In this document: in pieces, positions 8,066 to 17,789 of the stretch
Numbering within the stretch: the first letter of the stretch is position 1
Layout: each line of letters starts with the position of its first letter
Made by a program: the position numbers and the translations under genes
Assembly: GCA_934500875.1 (NCBI GenBank)
Contig: CAKSTL010000002.1
Span: forward strand, 160,987-224,986
Direction: 5' to 3'
Length of the DNA: 64,000 nucleotides
Source: an uncultured Clostridia bacterium
GTDB taxonomy: Bacteria; Bacillota; Clostridia; UMGS1810
Notes under the pieces: model-generated
Told to the model about the DNA's origin: nothing
The model's input: the letters and a program-made list of their open reading frames with translations, nothing else
Databases searched by the model: none

Positions 8066-11000
8066 ATGGTTTACAGACTTTATGTTGAAAAGAAAAAGGA
8101 ACTTGCAAACGAGGCAAATGCGCTTAAAAAGGACATAACTGAGCTTTTGGGCATAAAAATAAACTCGCTTCGCATTGTTAACCGTTATGACGTTGAAAAT
8201 ATTGAAAAGGAGCTTTTTGACAGGTGCAAAATGACTGTTTTTGCCGAGCCGCAGCTTGATATTGCAAAAGATACGCTTGAGGCGGACGAAAATTTTGTCT
8301 TTGCGTCAGAGCCTCTTCCCGGTCAGTTTGACCAGAGGGCGGATTCTGCGGCGCAGTGTATTCAGATTATTTCAAAAAGAGAGCGTCCCACGGTTAAGAC
8401 GGCAAAAATTTATCTTATGGACGGCAATCTTTCGGACAGCGAAAAAGAAGCCGTTAAAAAGTATGTAATAAACCCTGTTGAGTGCAGAGAGGCGTCTTTG
8501 GAGGAAAAAGACACGCTTTTTGTAAAATACGACATTCCCGAAACGGTGAAAACGCTTGACGGTTTTCTTGGTTTGGACGATAACGGTCTTTTGAAATTTA
8601 TTGACGAAAACGGTCTTGCAATGGATTTTGACGATATAAAATTTTGTCAGGACTATTTTGCAAAAGAGGGCAGAAATCCTACCGTTACCGAGATAAAAAT
8701 GCTTGATACCTACTGGTCTGACCACTGCCGCCACACAACGTTTCTTACGGAAATCGACTCTGTTAAATTTGAAGATGAGCTTTTGCAGACGGCATATGAC
8801 GAATACATAAAGGTGCGCAAAGATTTAAACCGCACAAAGCCCGTTTGCCTTATGGACATTGCCACAATTGCGGTTAAGTATCTTAAAAAGGAAGGAAAAC
8901 TCGAAAAGCTTGACGAGTCGGAGGAGATTAACGCCTGCACTGTTAAAATAAAGGTTTGCGTTGACGGAAACGACGAGGACTGGCTGCTTCTTTTCAAAAA
9001 CGAAACGCACAATCACCCCACCGAAATAGAGCCGTTCGGCGGCGCTGCTACCTGCATAGGCGGTGCAATCAGAGACCCTCTTTCGGGCAGGGCATACGTT
9101 TATGCGGCTATGCGTGTTACAGGTGCGGCAAACCCTTTAAAGAGCGTTGCGCAGACGTTAAAAGGCAAGCTTCCGCAAAGAAAAATCGTTACGACTGCGG
9201 CGGCGGGATACAGCTCATACGGCAATCAGATTGGGCTTGCAACAGGGCAGGTTGACGAGATTTATCACGAAGGATATGCGGCAAAAAGAATGGAAATAGG
9301 TGCGGTTGTCGGCGCCGCTCCGCAAAAAAACGTAAGAAGAGAAAAACCCGAAGAAGGTGATATTATAATTCTTCTCGGCGGTGCAACGGGCAGGGACGGC
9401 TGCGGCGGTGCGACGGGTTCGTCAAAATCGCACAATTTAAAATCGCTTGAAAGCTGCGGCGCAGAGGTGCAAAAGGGCAATGCGCCCGAAGAGCGAAAGC
9501 TTCAGAGGCTTTTCAGAAATTACGAGGCGGCACGTCTTATAAAACGCTGCAACGATTTCGGCGCGGGCGGCGTTTCGGTTGCAATCGGCGAGCTTGCGGA
9601 CGGAATTGAAATAGACCTTAACGCTGTTCCCAAAAAATACGAAGGATTGGACGGCACCGAGCTTGCAATCAGCGAATCGCAGGAGAGAATGGCGGTTGTG
9701 GTCGGCAAAAACGACGTTGAAAAGTTTATATCCCTTGCAAACAAGGAGAATTTAAACGCAGCCGTTGTGGCGCACGTAACCGGCGAAAACAGGCTTGTTA
9801 TGAACTGGAACGGCAAAAAAATAGTTGATATTTCACGTGAATTTTTAAATTCAAACGGTTATCCCAAGCATATTGACATTGAGGCGGAAAATCCGAAGGA
9901 GTTTGCCAAAAAAACGGACGGCGGATTTTGCAAAATGTATAAAAATCTTGCCGCCGATTTGAACGTTTGCTCAAAAAGAGGACTTTCCGAAAGGTTTGAT
10001 TCGACAATCGGCTCGGGCACGGTGCTTATGCCGTTCGGAGGCAAAAATCAGCTTACGCCCGTTCAGGCTATGGCAAACAAGATTTCAACCGAAAAAGGCT
10101 TTACCGACACCTGTTCGGTTATGGCGTGGGGCTACAATCCGTTTATTACCGAAAAAAGCCCTTACCACGGCGCATACTATGCGGTGGTTGAATCGGTTTC
10201 AAAGCTTATTGCAACGGGTGCGGAGTTTAAGGACGTTTACCTTACTTTCCAGGAATATTTTGAAAAGCCGATGAAGGACAAAAAACGCTGGGGCAAGCCG
10301 CTCTGCGCACTTTTGGGCGCATTTATGGCGCAAAAGGATTTGTCAATCGGCGCAATCGGCGGAAAAGACTCTATGAGCGGAACTTTTGAAAATATTGACG
10401 TTCCCCCGACTCTGGTTTCGTTTGCCGTAACGAGCGAGGACGCAAAAAACATTATTTCGCCCGAATTTAAAGAAAAAGGACACAGGGTTGCGCTTATAAA
10501 ACCGAAGTATAACAGCAGCAATCTTCCGGACGCAAAATCGCTTACGGAAACGTTTGACACGGTGACAAAGCTTATGAGAAGCGGCAAGGTTTTTGCGGCG
10601 TACACACCGACATACGGCGGCGCTGCTGAGGCTGTTATGAAAATGTGCTTCGGCAACAAAATCGGTTTCGAGTTTGACAAAAATATTTCGGAAAGTGAAA
10701 TTTTCGGTTATAATTACGGCGCCTTTGTGCTTGAGGTTTCGGATGATGTTTTGTGCGGCGAAACACTCGGATATACAAACGGCACAAACAAAATTTTGCA
10801 CGGCGAAAACAGCGTTGACCTTGACGAAATTCTTAAAATTTACGAGGATAAGCTTGAGAGCGTTTACTCTTGCAATATCCCGGCGGCAAAGGGAAGCTTT
10901 GAGAATTTTTCGTATGACTGCAAAGAAAGAAAAGCTCCTTCGGTAAAGGTTGTGCGCCCGAGGGTGCTTATTCCGGTATTCCCCGGCACAAACTGCGAAT

Positions 11001-11755
11001 ACGACAGCGCAAAGGCTATTGAAAATGCGGGAATGGAGAGCGAAATAATTGTTATAAACAACCTTTCGCCAAAGAGTGTTTCGGAATCGGTTTCGTATTT
11101 TGCCAAGAGAATAAAAGATGCGCAGATGATATTTATTCCGGGCGGTTTTTCGGGCGGCGACGAGCCGGACGGGTCGGGAAAATTTATTACCGCATTTTTC
11201 AGAAACGACGAAATAAAAGAAGAAACAAACAGGCTTTTAAGCCAGCGTGACGGTCTTATGTGCGGTATCTGCAACGGTTTTCAGGCGCTTATAAAGCTTG
11301 GTCTTGTGCCTTACGGAGAGATTGTTGACACCGACGAATTTTCGCCGACGCTCACCTTCAACACGATAGGAAGGCACCAGTCGAGGATTGTAAGAACGAG
11401 GGTTGCCTCCAACAAATCGCCGTTTCTTGCGTTTGCAAACGTGGGCGATATTTATTCTGTTCCGATATCCCACGGCGAAGGAAGGTTTTTGGCGTCCGAA
11501 GAATTTATAAGAAAGCTTGCGGAAAACGGTCAGATTGCAACGCAGTATGTTGACGAAAACGGCAATGCCACGGGTGATGTTGCATATAATCCGAACGGCT
11601 CTGTTTGTGCGGTTGAGGGCATTACCTCGCCGGACGGAAGGGTTTTCGGAAAGATGGGTCATTCCGAAAGATACCAAAAAAATCTTTACAAAAACGTTGA
11701 CGGCGATTATAATATAGGTATGTTTTGCGCTGCGGCGAAATATTTCAAGATTTAA
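8066..11755 (+). CDS. purL: Phosphoribosylformylglycinamidine synthase, single-chain PurL
   Basis: A 1229-aa single polypeptide that fuses the FGAM synthetase and glutaminase parts, the long form seen in many Clostridia (B. subtilis uses separate PurS, PurQ and PurL). The synthetase shows YWSDHCRHTTFLTEI, NETHNHPTEIEPFGGAATC and GGKDSMSGTF. The C-terminal glutamine amidotransferase starts near residue 970 (VLIPVFPGTNCEYDSA), with the nucleophile Cys in MCGICNGFQAL. ATG 8066 follows GGGGTGAT. No purS or purQ is needed. Confidence 0.95.
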   Translation: MVYRLYVEKKKELANEANALKKDITELLGIKINSLRIVNRYDVENIEKELFDRCKMTVFAEPQLDIAKDTLEADENFVFASEPLPGQFDQRADSAAQCIQIISKRERPTVKTAKIYLMDGNLSDSEKEAVKKYVINPVECREASLEEKDTLFVKYDIPETVKTLDGFLGLDDNGLLKFIDENGLAMDFDDIKFCQDYFAKEGRNPTVTEIKMLDTYWSDHCRHTTFLTEIDSVKFEDELLQTAYDEYIKVRKDLNRTKPVCLMDIATIAVKYLKKEGKLEKLDESEEINACTVKIKVCVDGNDEDWLLLFKNETHNHPTEIEPFGGAATCIGGAIRDPLSGRAYVYAAMRVTGAANPLKSVAQTLKGKLPQRKIVTTAAAGYSSYGNQIGLATGQVDEIYHEGYAAKRMEIGAVVGAAPQKNVRREKPEEGDIIILLGGATGRDGCGGATGSSKSHNLKSLESCGAEVQKGNAPEERKLQRLFRNYEAARLIKRCNDFGAGGVSVAIGELADGIEIDLNAVPKKYEGLDGTELAISESQERMAVVVGKNDVEKFISLANKENLNAAVVAHVTGENRLVMNWNGKKIVDISREFLNSNGYPKHIDIEAENPKEFAKKTDGGFCKMYKNLAADLNVCSKRGLSERFDSTIGSGTVLMPFGGKNQLTPVQAMANKISTEKGFTDTCSVMAWGYNPFITEKSPYHGAYYAVVESVSKLIATGAEFKDVYLTFQEYFEKPMKDKKRWGKPLCALLGAFMAQKDLSIGAIGGKDSMSGTFENIDVPPTLVSFAVTSEDAKNIISPEFKEKGHRVALIKPKYNSSNLPDAKSLTETFDTVTKLMRSGKVFAAYTPTYGGAAEAVMKMCFGNKIGFEFDKNISESEIFGYNYGAFVLEVSDDVLCGETLGYTNGTNKILHGENSVDLDEILKIYEDKLESVYSCNIPAAKGSFENFSYDCKERKAPSVKVVRPRVLIPVFPGTNCEYDSAKAIENAGMESEIIVINNLSPKSVSESVSYFAKRIKDAQMIFIPGGFSGGDEPDGSGKFITAFFRNDEIKEETNRLLSQRDGLMCGICNGFQALIKLGLVPYGEIVDTDEFSPTLTFNTIGRHQSRIVRTRVASNKSPFLAFANVGDIYSVPISHGEGRFLASEEFIRKLAENGQIATQYVDENGNATGDVAYNPNGSVCAVEGITSPDGRVFGKMGHSERYQKNLYKNVDGDYNIGMFCAAAKYFKI

Positions 11756-11770
11756 TCCGGGGGAATTTTT

Positions 11771-13438
11771 ATGAAAAGTGATATTGAAATTGCACAGTCG
11801 GTTGTGCCCGAAAATATTGTTGATATTGCAAAAAAAGCGGGAATTGACGAAAAATATATAGAGCAATACGGAAACGACAAGGCGAAAATTGACCTTTCGC
11901 TGTTAAAGGACGACAGCAAAAAGGACGGAAAGCTTATACTTGTTACCGCCATTACTCCCACAGCGGCAGGCGAGGGCAAGACGACAACCACAATCGGTCT
12001 TGCGGACGGCCTGAGAAAAATAGGCAAAAATTCTGTTGCCGCCTTAAGAGAGCCGTCGCTCGGTCCTGTTTTCGGAATAAAGGGCGGTGCTGCCGGCGGA
12101 GGATACGCACAGGTTATTCCTATGGAGGACATAAACCTTCATTTTACCGGCGATTTTCACGCAATCGGTGCGGCGAACAATCTTCTTGCGGCAATGCTTG
12201 ACAACCATATTTATCAGGGAAATTCGCTTAATATCGACCCGAGAAGGATTACCTGGAAAAGGTGCGTCGATATGAACGACAGGCAGCTTCGTTTTATCAC
12301 CGACGGTCTTGGCGGACGCATTAACGGCGTGCCGAGAGAGGACGGCTACGATATAACGGTTGCGTCTGAAATTATGGCGGTTTTGTGCCTTTCAAATTCA
12401 ATTACCGATTTAAAAAACCGTCTTGCAAGAATAATTGTGGGCTACACTTATGAAAACAAGCCTGTCACGGCAGGAGATTTGAAGGCGCAGGGGGCAATGT
12501 GCGCACTGCTTAAAAACGCTTTGAAGCCGAATCTTGTGCAGACGCTTGAAAAAACTCCGGCATTTGTTCACGGCGGCCCGTTTGCCAATATCGCTCACGG
12601 CTGCAATTCTGTAATCGCTACAAAAATGGCGTTAAAATGCGGTGATTATGCGGTTACCGAGGCAGGCTTCGGCGCAGACCTCGGTGCGGAAAAATTTCTT
12701 GACATAAAGTGCCGTTTTGCAAATTTAAAGCCGAGTGCTGTTGTAATTGTTGCAACGGTGCGTGCGCTCAAAATGCACGGCGGACTTAAAAAAGACGAGC
12801 TTGCGGACGAAAACATTGACGCACTCAAAAAAGGCATTCCAAACCTTTTAAGGCACGTTTCAAACATAAAAAACGTGTATAGGCTGCCGCTTGTGGTTGC
12901 GGTTAACCGTTTTCCGACGGATACCGACAAAGAGATTGAGTTTATTATAGACGAGTGTAAAAAGCTTGGCGTAAACACGGTGCTTTCAACCGTGTGGGCG
13001 GACGGCGGAAACGGTGCGGTTGAGCTTGCAAAAGAGGTTGTAAGGCTTTGCGACGAAGAAAACGATTTTACCTTCTGCTATGAAAGCTCTCTTTCTCTTG
13101 AAGAAAAAATAGAGGCGGTTGTAAAAAAGGTGTACGGCGGCGACGGTGTGACGTACACGAAAGCGGCGAAAAAACAGCTTGCATACCTTTCGGAACTCGG
13201 ATTTTCCGATTGTCCCGTATGCATTGCAAAAACGCAGTACAGCTTTTCGGACGATATGACGCTTTTGGGCGCTCCGACGGGCTTTACCGTTACGGTGCGG
13301 AACGTTAAAATAAGCGCCGGCGCAGGCTTTGCGGTTGTTTTGACGGGCGATATTATGACTATGCCGGGACTTCCCAAAATTCCTGCGGCAGAAAAAATCG
13401 ACGTTGACGAAAACGGAAAAATAAGCGGACTTTTTTAA
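11771..13438 (+). CDS. fhs: Formate-tetrahydrofolate ligase
   Basis: Fhs makes 10-formyl-THF from formate, THF and ATP, the cofactor consumed by PurN and the AICAR transformylase upstream. The 555-aa product is full length. TPTAAGEGKTTTTIGL is the P-loop, and EPSLGPVFGIKGGAAGGG and FTGDFHAI are strongly conserved segments. Location at the end of a ZTP-regulated operon fits the sensor, since ZTP signals lack of 10-formyl-THF. ATG 11771 follows GGGGGA, 15 bp after purL. Confidence 0.96.
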   Translation: MKSDIEIAQSVVPENIVDIAKKAGIDEKYIEQYGNDKAKIDLSLLKDDSKKDGKLILVTAITPTAAGEGKTTTTIGLADGLRKIGKNSVAALREPSLGPVFGIKGGAAGGGYAQVIPMEDINLHFTGDFHAIGAANNLLAAMLDNHIYQGNSLNIDPRRITWKRCVDMNDRQLRFITDGLGGRINGVPREDGYDITVASEIMAVLCLSNSITDLKNRLARIIVGYTYENKPVTAGDLKAQGAMCALLKNALKPNLVQTLEKTPAFVHGGPFANIAHGCNSVIATKMALKCGDYAVTEAGFGADLGAEKFLDIKCRFANLKPSAVVIVATVRALKMHGGLKKDELADENIDALKKGIPNLLRHVSNIKNVYRLPLVVAVNRFPTDTDKEIEFIIDECKKLGVNTVLSTVWADGGNGAVELAKEVVRLCDEENDFTFCYESSLSLEEKIEAVVKKVYGGDGVTYTKAAKKQLAYLSELGFSDCPVCIAKTQYSFSDDMTLLGAPTGFTVTVRNVKISAGAGFAVVLTGDIMTMPGLPKIPAAEKIDVDENGKISGLF

Positions 13439-13471
13439 AATTTACGGATTTTAATACGGATTTTATGCTCT

Positions 13472-13518
13472 TAAAAAGGCGTCCTGTATATCTTTTTATA
13501 TACACGGCGTCTTTTTAT
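13472..13518 (+). terminator. Probable terminator of the purine operon
   Basis: GTATAT (13486-13491) and ATATAC (13498-13503) form a hairpin around a T-rich loop, with partial extension by flanking CC and GG, and a CTTTTTAT run follows. The stem is weak for an intrinsic terminator, but no better one exists before the next gene. Confidence 0.45.
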
Positions 13519-13556
13519 AATGTAAAAATTAATGATAAAAAGGCAATTTTAATGCG

Positions 13557-13586
13557 TTGATATGCACCCTTTTTTTATTGTATAAT
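13557..13586 (+). promoter_or_regulatory. Promoter of the GH94 gene
   Basis: TTGATA (13557-13562) and TATAAT (13581-13586) are 18 bp apart, and an AAGGAG ribosome site lies about 20 bp downstream. The gene therefore keeps an intact promoter although its coding region is interrupted. Confidence 0.65.
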
Positions 13587-13616
13587 TGAAAAAAGACGTA
13601 AAAAGGAGAGGTGTAT

Positions 13617-16176
13617 ATGGGCATATTGGACACACGTTCGTATTTTCCCGATTGCAGGTTTAACGAGCTTGGCGACGAGGATTATTTTAATAAGGACAAA
13701 ACCTTCGGTCACTTTGCCGAGGACGGTGCGGCATACGTTGTGACCGACCGAAACACTCCGAGACCGTGGCTTCAGTTTTTGTGCAACGACAAAATTTTAA
13801 GCTGTGTTTCAAACAACGGAGTCGGATTTTTAAAGCATATCAGCGGAGAAATTATAACCAAATACTGGGAGAAAAAGGAAAATTATCTTGTAAGGCTTCC
13901 CAACGGCAGACGAAAGCCTTTTATTTCGGAAAACGGCGGAGAAAAGATTGAATTTTTTGAAAAGTCCGATAATTTTTCTATGACCGTCCGTACCGGCTCG
14001 GTTACATACGAAGGAAAAATCGGCGGCATATCGGTTAAGGTGTTTATGTTTGTTCCCGAAAAAATTCCGTGCAAAAGCCACTCCTCGATAAGTAAGCATT
14101 GCCTTAAAAACATATTTTTTGCGCCTTTCTGCGTTAAAAAAACTCGCAATCCGTCAGGATTACTCGCTTTTTTGCCTTGAAATTCATCAAAAAATCTCGT
14201 TTTTAAGGTGCAAAGCAGTTTTGAATATTGGATTTTACAATTCAGACAAGAAATAAAAACTGCCATTATGCTTACCGCATATGGCAGTTTTTTGACGTAG
14301 TATGAATTTAAAATACAGCTTCAAAACCAATGCTTTCTTATCGAGGAGCGGCTAATGCTGGTGTGTTTCGCTTTGCGCCGACAAGGATTGCAGCGTTGAG
14401 ATATCTGCGCAAATCGACTGGGGATTTTATATGCAGGGAATAGATAAAGCGCCCGTAAAGAGCAGCGTTGTTTTGGAAAACGGTGTTGCAAAAACGAGCG
14501 AAAGAGGCATAACGGCGGTATTTTCGGCGCTCGATACCGACAGGATTGACGTTTCTTACTATACCGAAATTCTTCCGAATGAGAGCGAAGGATATCTTTC
14601 GGAAGTTTCTGCGGTAAAGAGGATTAATCTTAAGGAAAACGAGAATTACAATTGGTATGCGGTTTCGGGTGCGTGCGATAAAGACGGCGGAGAAAAGGAC
14701 GTTTTAAGCTGTCTTGACGAAAAGGTTTTCAATGCCGAGGCGCAGAACATCAAAGATAAATGGCAGATGGCGGTAAACAGAAATTTTTGCCGCATACCAA
14801 ACAAAAATCTTGAATATTTTATAAATTACTGGCTTAAAAACAATATGTTTCTTACATATCGGTATGACCGTGCCGAGCGGTTTATAGGCTACCGTGACAG
14901 TTTGCAGGATTCGTGGGGATACTGTCTTGTAAACCCCGATAAGGCACGTGAAAAAATGCTTATAACGCTTGGGCATATGATGAGTGACGGCAGGTGTCCG
15001 AGAAGATTTTCACGCTTCGGTCTGCAAAATGATATGAGCGATTTCTGCGACGCTCCCACCTGGGCGCCCGAGGCGCTTGACACGTATATACGTGAAACAG
15101 GCGATTTTGACATTTTAAACAAAAAGCTTCCGTTTCTTGAGAGCGACGAGGAGGCGACGGTTGAAGAACACATTTTCCGCTCGCTCGATTATTTGTATCA
15201 TTCAAGGGGCAAAAACGGGCTTATTCTTATGCGTGAGGGCGATTGGCTGGACGGTCTTTCGGGCATAAACAAATACGGTGATGACGCAACAAGCGCCTGG
15301 GTGACGGTTGCGGCGTACAATGCCCAGAATATTATGGCACGCATTTACAGGCGCATAGGTATGAGCGAAAAGGCAAGTCTTATGAAAAAACGTTCGCTTG
15401 AATACAAGGAGATTTTCAACAAGGCGGCGTGGGACGGGAACTGGTTTGTGTATGCGTTTTTTGCCGACGGAGAGCCTATAGGCGGAGCGCAGAATCTTGA
15501 GGGAAAAATTTATCTCAATGTTCAGACCTGGGCGATTTTTACGGGAATTGTGGATGATGATGACAAAATAAGAAGAATTAAAAAGGCAGTCGGCAGGTAT
15601 CTTCAAACTCCGTTCGGACCGCTTCTCAACTATCCTCCGTATGTTTTGTACGGCGACCGCTGCGGAAGGCTTTACAGGCAGTTTCCCGGCACGTTTGCAA
15701 ACTCGGCGGTATATAATCACGGCGCTGCGTTTAAGGTGTTTGCCGACATAAAACTGGGCGATTACGAGGAGGCGCTGGACACAATTCTGCGTGCGCTTCC
15801 CAATCACTGCGACAATTCGGATATGTGCAGGACGAGCGAGCCTTATGCGGTGGGAAATGTTTACTACGGACCGAATCACAGACGTTTCGGTATGAATTTG
15901 TTTTCGTGGTTTACGGCAACTCCGTCGTGGCTTATGCACGGTGCGTTTGAGCAAATTCTCGGCGTTTATGCCGATTACGGCGGTTTGAGGCTTACTCCGC
16001 ACGTAATTGACGAATGGAAGAGCTACAGTGTGAAAAAACTATACAGAGGAACTGTTTACAACATTGAATTTATTCGCACCGACGGCGAAAAGGGAATATG
16101 GCTTGACGGCGAAAAGATTGACGGCGATACCGTAATGGGCAGCGGCAAAGAGTGTAGCGTAACGGTAAAATTTTAA
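13617..16176 (+). pseudogene. GH94-type glycoside phosphorylase, split by a 278-bp insertion
   Basis: Two reading-frame pieces (13617-14075 and 14356-16176) together give about 759 aa resembling the GH94 cellobiose/chitobiose phosphorylase family: an N-terminal sugar-binding part (TDRNTPRPWLQFLCND) and a catalytic (alpha/alpha)6 barrel with EGDWLDGL, where the general-acid Asp is expected, plus RRFGMNLFSWFTATPSW. Removing 14076-14355 (element plus one AA copy) joins Cys-Lys to Cys-Trp-Cys in one open frame without loss, so the gene was whole before insertion. As it stands, the first piece runs into the element and stops at 14180. An ATG at 14431 could restart a truncated barrel protein. The substrate cannot be told. 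Confidence 0.82.
14076..14353 (+). mobile_element. 278-bp MITE-like structured element, copy 1
   Basis: This non-coding insert begins AGCCACTCCTCGATAAG and ends with the inverted match CTTATCGAGGAGCGGCT. The inverted repeats are about 26 bp, with two mismatches. It is flanked by AA on both sides (14074-14075 and 14354-14355), read as a 2-bp target duplication. A second copy of identical length lies on the opposite strand at 42573-42850. Inside are CCTTAAAAAC (14102-14111) paired with GTTTTTAAGG (14199-14208), and a long hairpin whose core is AAAAACTGCCA (14255-14265) with TGGCAGTTTTT (14282-14292). No transposase or other ORF is present, so it would need a helper in trans. Confidence 0.88.
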
Positions 16177-16200
16177 AAATACAAAAGTATTGAAAAACAT

Positions 16201-16246
16201 AAAATTCTGTTCGGAAAAACCGCTTCCGGACAGAATTTTGTTTTGC
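16201..16246. terminator. Bidirectional terminator
   Basis: AAAATTCTGTTCGGAA (16201-16216) pairs with TTCCGGACAGAATTTT (16224-16239) over 16 bp with one G-U, around a 7-base loop. A and T runs flank it, so it can end transcription from both the GH94 gene and the convergent AraC-type gene. Confidence 0.85.
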
Positions 16247-16273
16247 TCTGAATTTTTTTCGGCTTAAATTTAT

Positions 16274-17155
16274 TTACTTCTTTTTTTCAACCGCAATCCA
16301 AATTTCGCAGGTATAATCGGCATTTTGCACATCGGCGGACGGATAGCTTTCTATTTCTATGCCGCACGGCTGATACTCGCTTGCCGGGAAAAATTCAGTG
16401 CAGATATATTTATACACCTTTCTGAACGCTTCGGGCATTTTTCCGACGCATTTGAACACGGCATATGTATGCGCAGGGATTGTTTCTTTTGTAAGATAAT
16501 CATCCTCTATTTTCTTTCCGTTGTAATGAGCGCCTATTCCGTAAGGAAAATCTTCGTTCAGTTTTGTGCCGTCCGCACCGAAGCTTACGCCGATAATGCA
16601 TTTGTCAAAAATGTTGTTTTCGGGAATGTATTTGCAGATTGCCGGGATTGTTCCGTCGCTCTGACACTCGCCCCAGAATTTTGCTATCTCTTTTGTTGTA
16701 ATCTCGTGAGCCTTGGGAAAATTCTTCTTTCTCAGCACCACGTCAAACGCTTTTTTTGTTTCAATTCTGTAATCCATTGTCGTTCCTCCGTTTAATATAA
16801 GTTTTACGGAAAGTTTTGAGAACGATTTCAACCTTGCGCCGTGTTTTGCGGCAGACGGCGTAACACCGTGAAACCGCACGAACGCACGTGAAAAGCTTTC
16901 GGGTGAGTCATAGCCGTATTTAAGCGCAACATCTATCACCTTTTTGTTTGTGCAGGCAAGCTCGCTGCCGGCAAGCGAAAGTCTGCGCATACGGATATAG
17001 TCGCCGAGGCTGAAGCCGCACACGGCACTGAACACTCTCTGAAAGTGAAAGCTTGACGAATACGCCGCTTTTGCAACCTTTTCATAGCTGATATCCTCTG
17101 TTATATGCTCTTCGGTATAATCAAGCGCACGCTGCAAACCCGTAATCCAATCCAT
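16274..17155 (-). CDS. AraC-family regulator with GyrI-like effector domain
   Basis: A 293-aa protein. Residues 1-105 form an AraC DNA-binding domain with two helix-turn-helix motifs (ISYEKVAKAAYSSSFHFQRVF and VALKYGYDSPESFSRAFVRF). Residues about 140-293 resemble the GyrI-like/effector-binding domain, which binds small molecules in many AraC regulators. I place the start at ATG 17155, nine bases after AGGGAG; the longer frame to 17200 has no ribosome site. It is convergent with the GH94 gene, so a link between them is only inference. The ligand is unknown. Confidence 0.85.
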   Translation of the reverse strand: MDWITGLQRALDYTEEHITEDISYEKVAKAAYSSSFHFQRVFSAVCGFSLGDYIRMRRLSLAGSELACTNKKVIDVALKYGYDSPESFSRAFVRFHGVTPSAAKHGARLKSFSKLSVKLILNGGTTMDYRIETKKAFDVVLRKKNFPKAHEITTKEIAKFWGECQSDGTIPAICKYIPENNIFDKCIIGVSFGADGTKLNEDFPYGIGAHYNGKKIEDDYLTKETIPAHTYAVFKCVGKMPEAFRKVYKYICTEFFPASEYQPCGIEIESYPSADVQNADYTCEIWIAVEKKK

Positions 17156-17260
17156 ACTCGTTTTCTCCCTTCCGTTAACACAATTATACAAAAACGGCAA
17201 AGCATTTTCCTGATATATTGTGCTTTGATGTGTCAGATTTTTAATTCCGCCTTTATTTGC

Positions 17261-17298
17261 AAAAAGAAAAATCGGAATGAACCAAAAAGTTCATTCCG
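17261..17298 (-). terminator. Terminator of the tRNA cluster
   Basis: Read on the minus strand, CGGAATGAAC (17298-17289) pairs with GTTCATTCCG (17282-17273) in a perfect 10-bp stem followed by an ATTTTTC run. It sits 4 bp beyond the CCA of tRNA-Ser. Confidence 0.85.
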
Positions 17299-17301
17299 AC
17301 G

Positions 17302-17392
17302 TGGCGGAGATGATGGGATTTGAACCCATGTGCCCCGTTAAGGACAACACGATTTCCAATCGTGCTCGTTATGACCACTTCGATACATCTCC
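17302..17392 (-). tRNA. tRNA-Ser(GGA)
   Basis: The minus strand reads GGAGATG...CATCTCCG-CCA with a paired acceptor stem. The anticodon arm is CACGA-TTGGAAA-TCGTG, giving anticodon GGA, and there is a long variable arm typical of class II tRNA-Ser. The T arm contains GGTTCAAATCC. The CCA end is encoded. It is the third and last gene of the tRNA cluster. Confidence 0.96.
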
Positions 17393-17487
17393 AAACAATG
17401 GGGTTTAACAAAAAATTAAACCTTTATATAAACAAAAAGAAGAAAGAAAAAGCAAAAACTGAAGTTTTAATTTTTCTTTCTCTTTTG

Positions 17488-17562
17488 TGGTGACCCGTAG
17501 GGGAATCGAACCCCTGTTATCGCCGTGAAAGGGCGGTGTCTTAACCGCTTGACCAACGGGCC
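17488..17562 (-). tRNA. tRNA-Glu(TTC)
   Basis: The minus strand reads GGCCCGT...ACGGGTCA-CCA. The anticodon arm has loop CTTTCAC, giving anticodon TTC, and the T arm is GGGGTTCGATTCCCC. The length of 75 includes the encoded CCA. It lies between tRNA-Met and tRNA-Ser on the same strand. The roughly 95 bp between it and tRNA-Ser hold only AT-rich spacer. Confidence 0.96.
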
Positions 17563-17567
17563 GTGTA

Positions 17568-17645
17568 TGGTAGCGGCAACTGGATTTGAACCAGTGACAC
17601 TACGGGTATGAACCGTATGCTCTAGCCAACTGAGCTATGCCGCCA
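17568..17645 (-). tRNA. tRNA-Met(CAT)
   Basis: The minus strand reads GGCGGCATAGCTCAG...TTGCCGCTA-CCA. The anticodon loop is TTCATAC, anticodon CAT. The D arm and acceptor stem are of the elongator type; the initiator usually has an unpaired first position and three G-C pairs in the anticodon stem. It is the first gene of the cluster, only 5 bp from tRNA-Glu. Confidence 0.93.
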
Positions 17646-17661
17646 TAGACAACATAAACAA

Positions 17662-17690
17662 TTTTACCATAAGAGTTTTATTTTGTCAAC
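17662..17690 (-). promoter_or_regulatory. Promoter of the tRNA cluster
   Basis: On the minus strand TTGACA (17690-17685) and TAAAAT (17667-17662) are 17 bp apart, about 16 bp before tRNA-Met. The order Met-Glu-Ser and the terminator beyond Ser make it one transcription unit. Confidence 0.85.
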
Positions 17691-17789
17691 AAAAATTTTT
17701 AAAATTTTCTAATTTTTTTATTTCTTTTATTATTTTGCCGAAAATTCCTGAATTTATGTGTTAATATCGAAAAAGAAAGGAGGGATAAA

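Noticed and set aside
14076..14355. Element as an IS630/Tc1-type MITE with TA duplication
   Set aside because: The left flank reads AAA-AGCC, with no TA; only an AA duplication is consistent with both copies and restores the GH94 reading frame.
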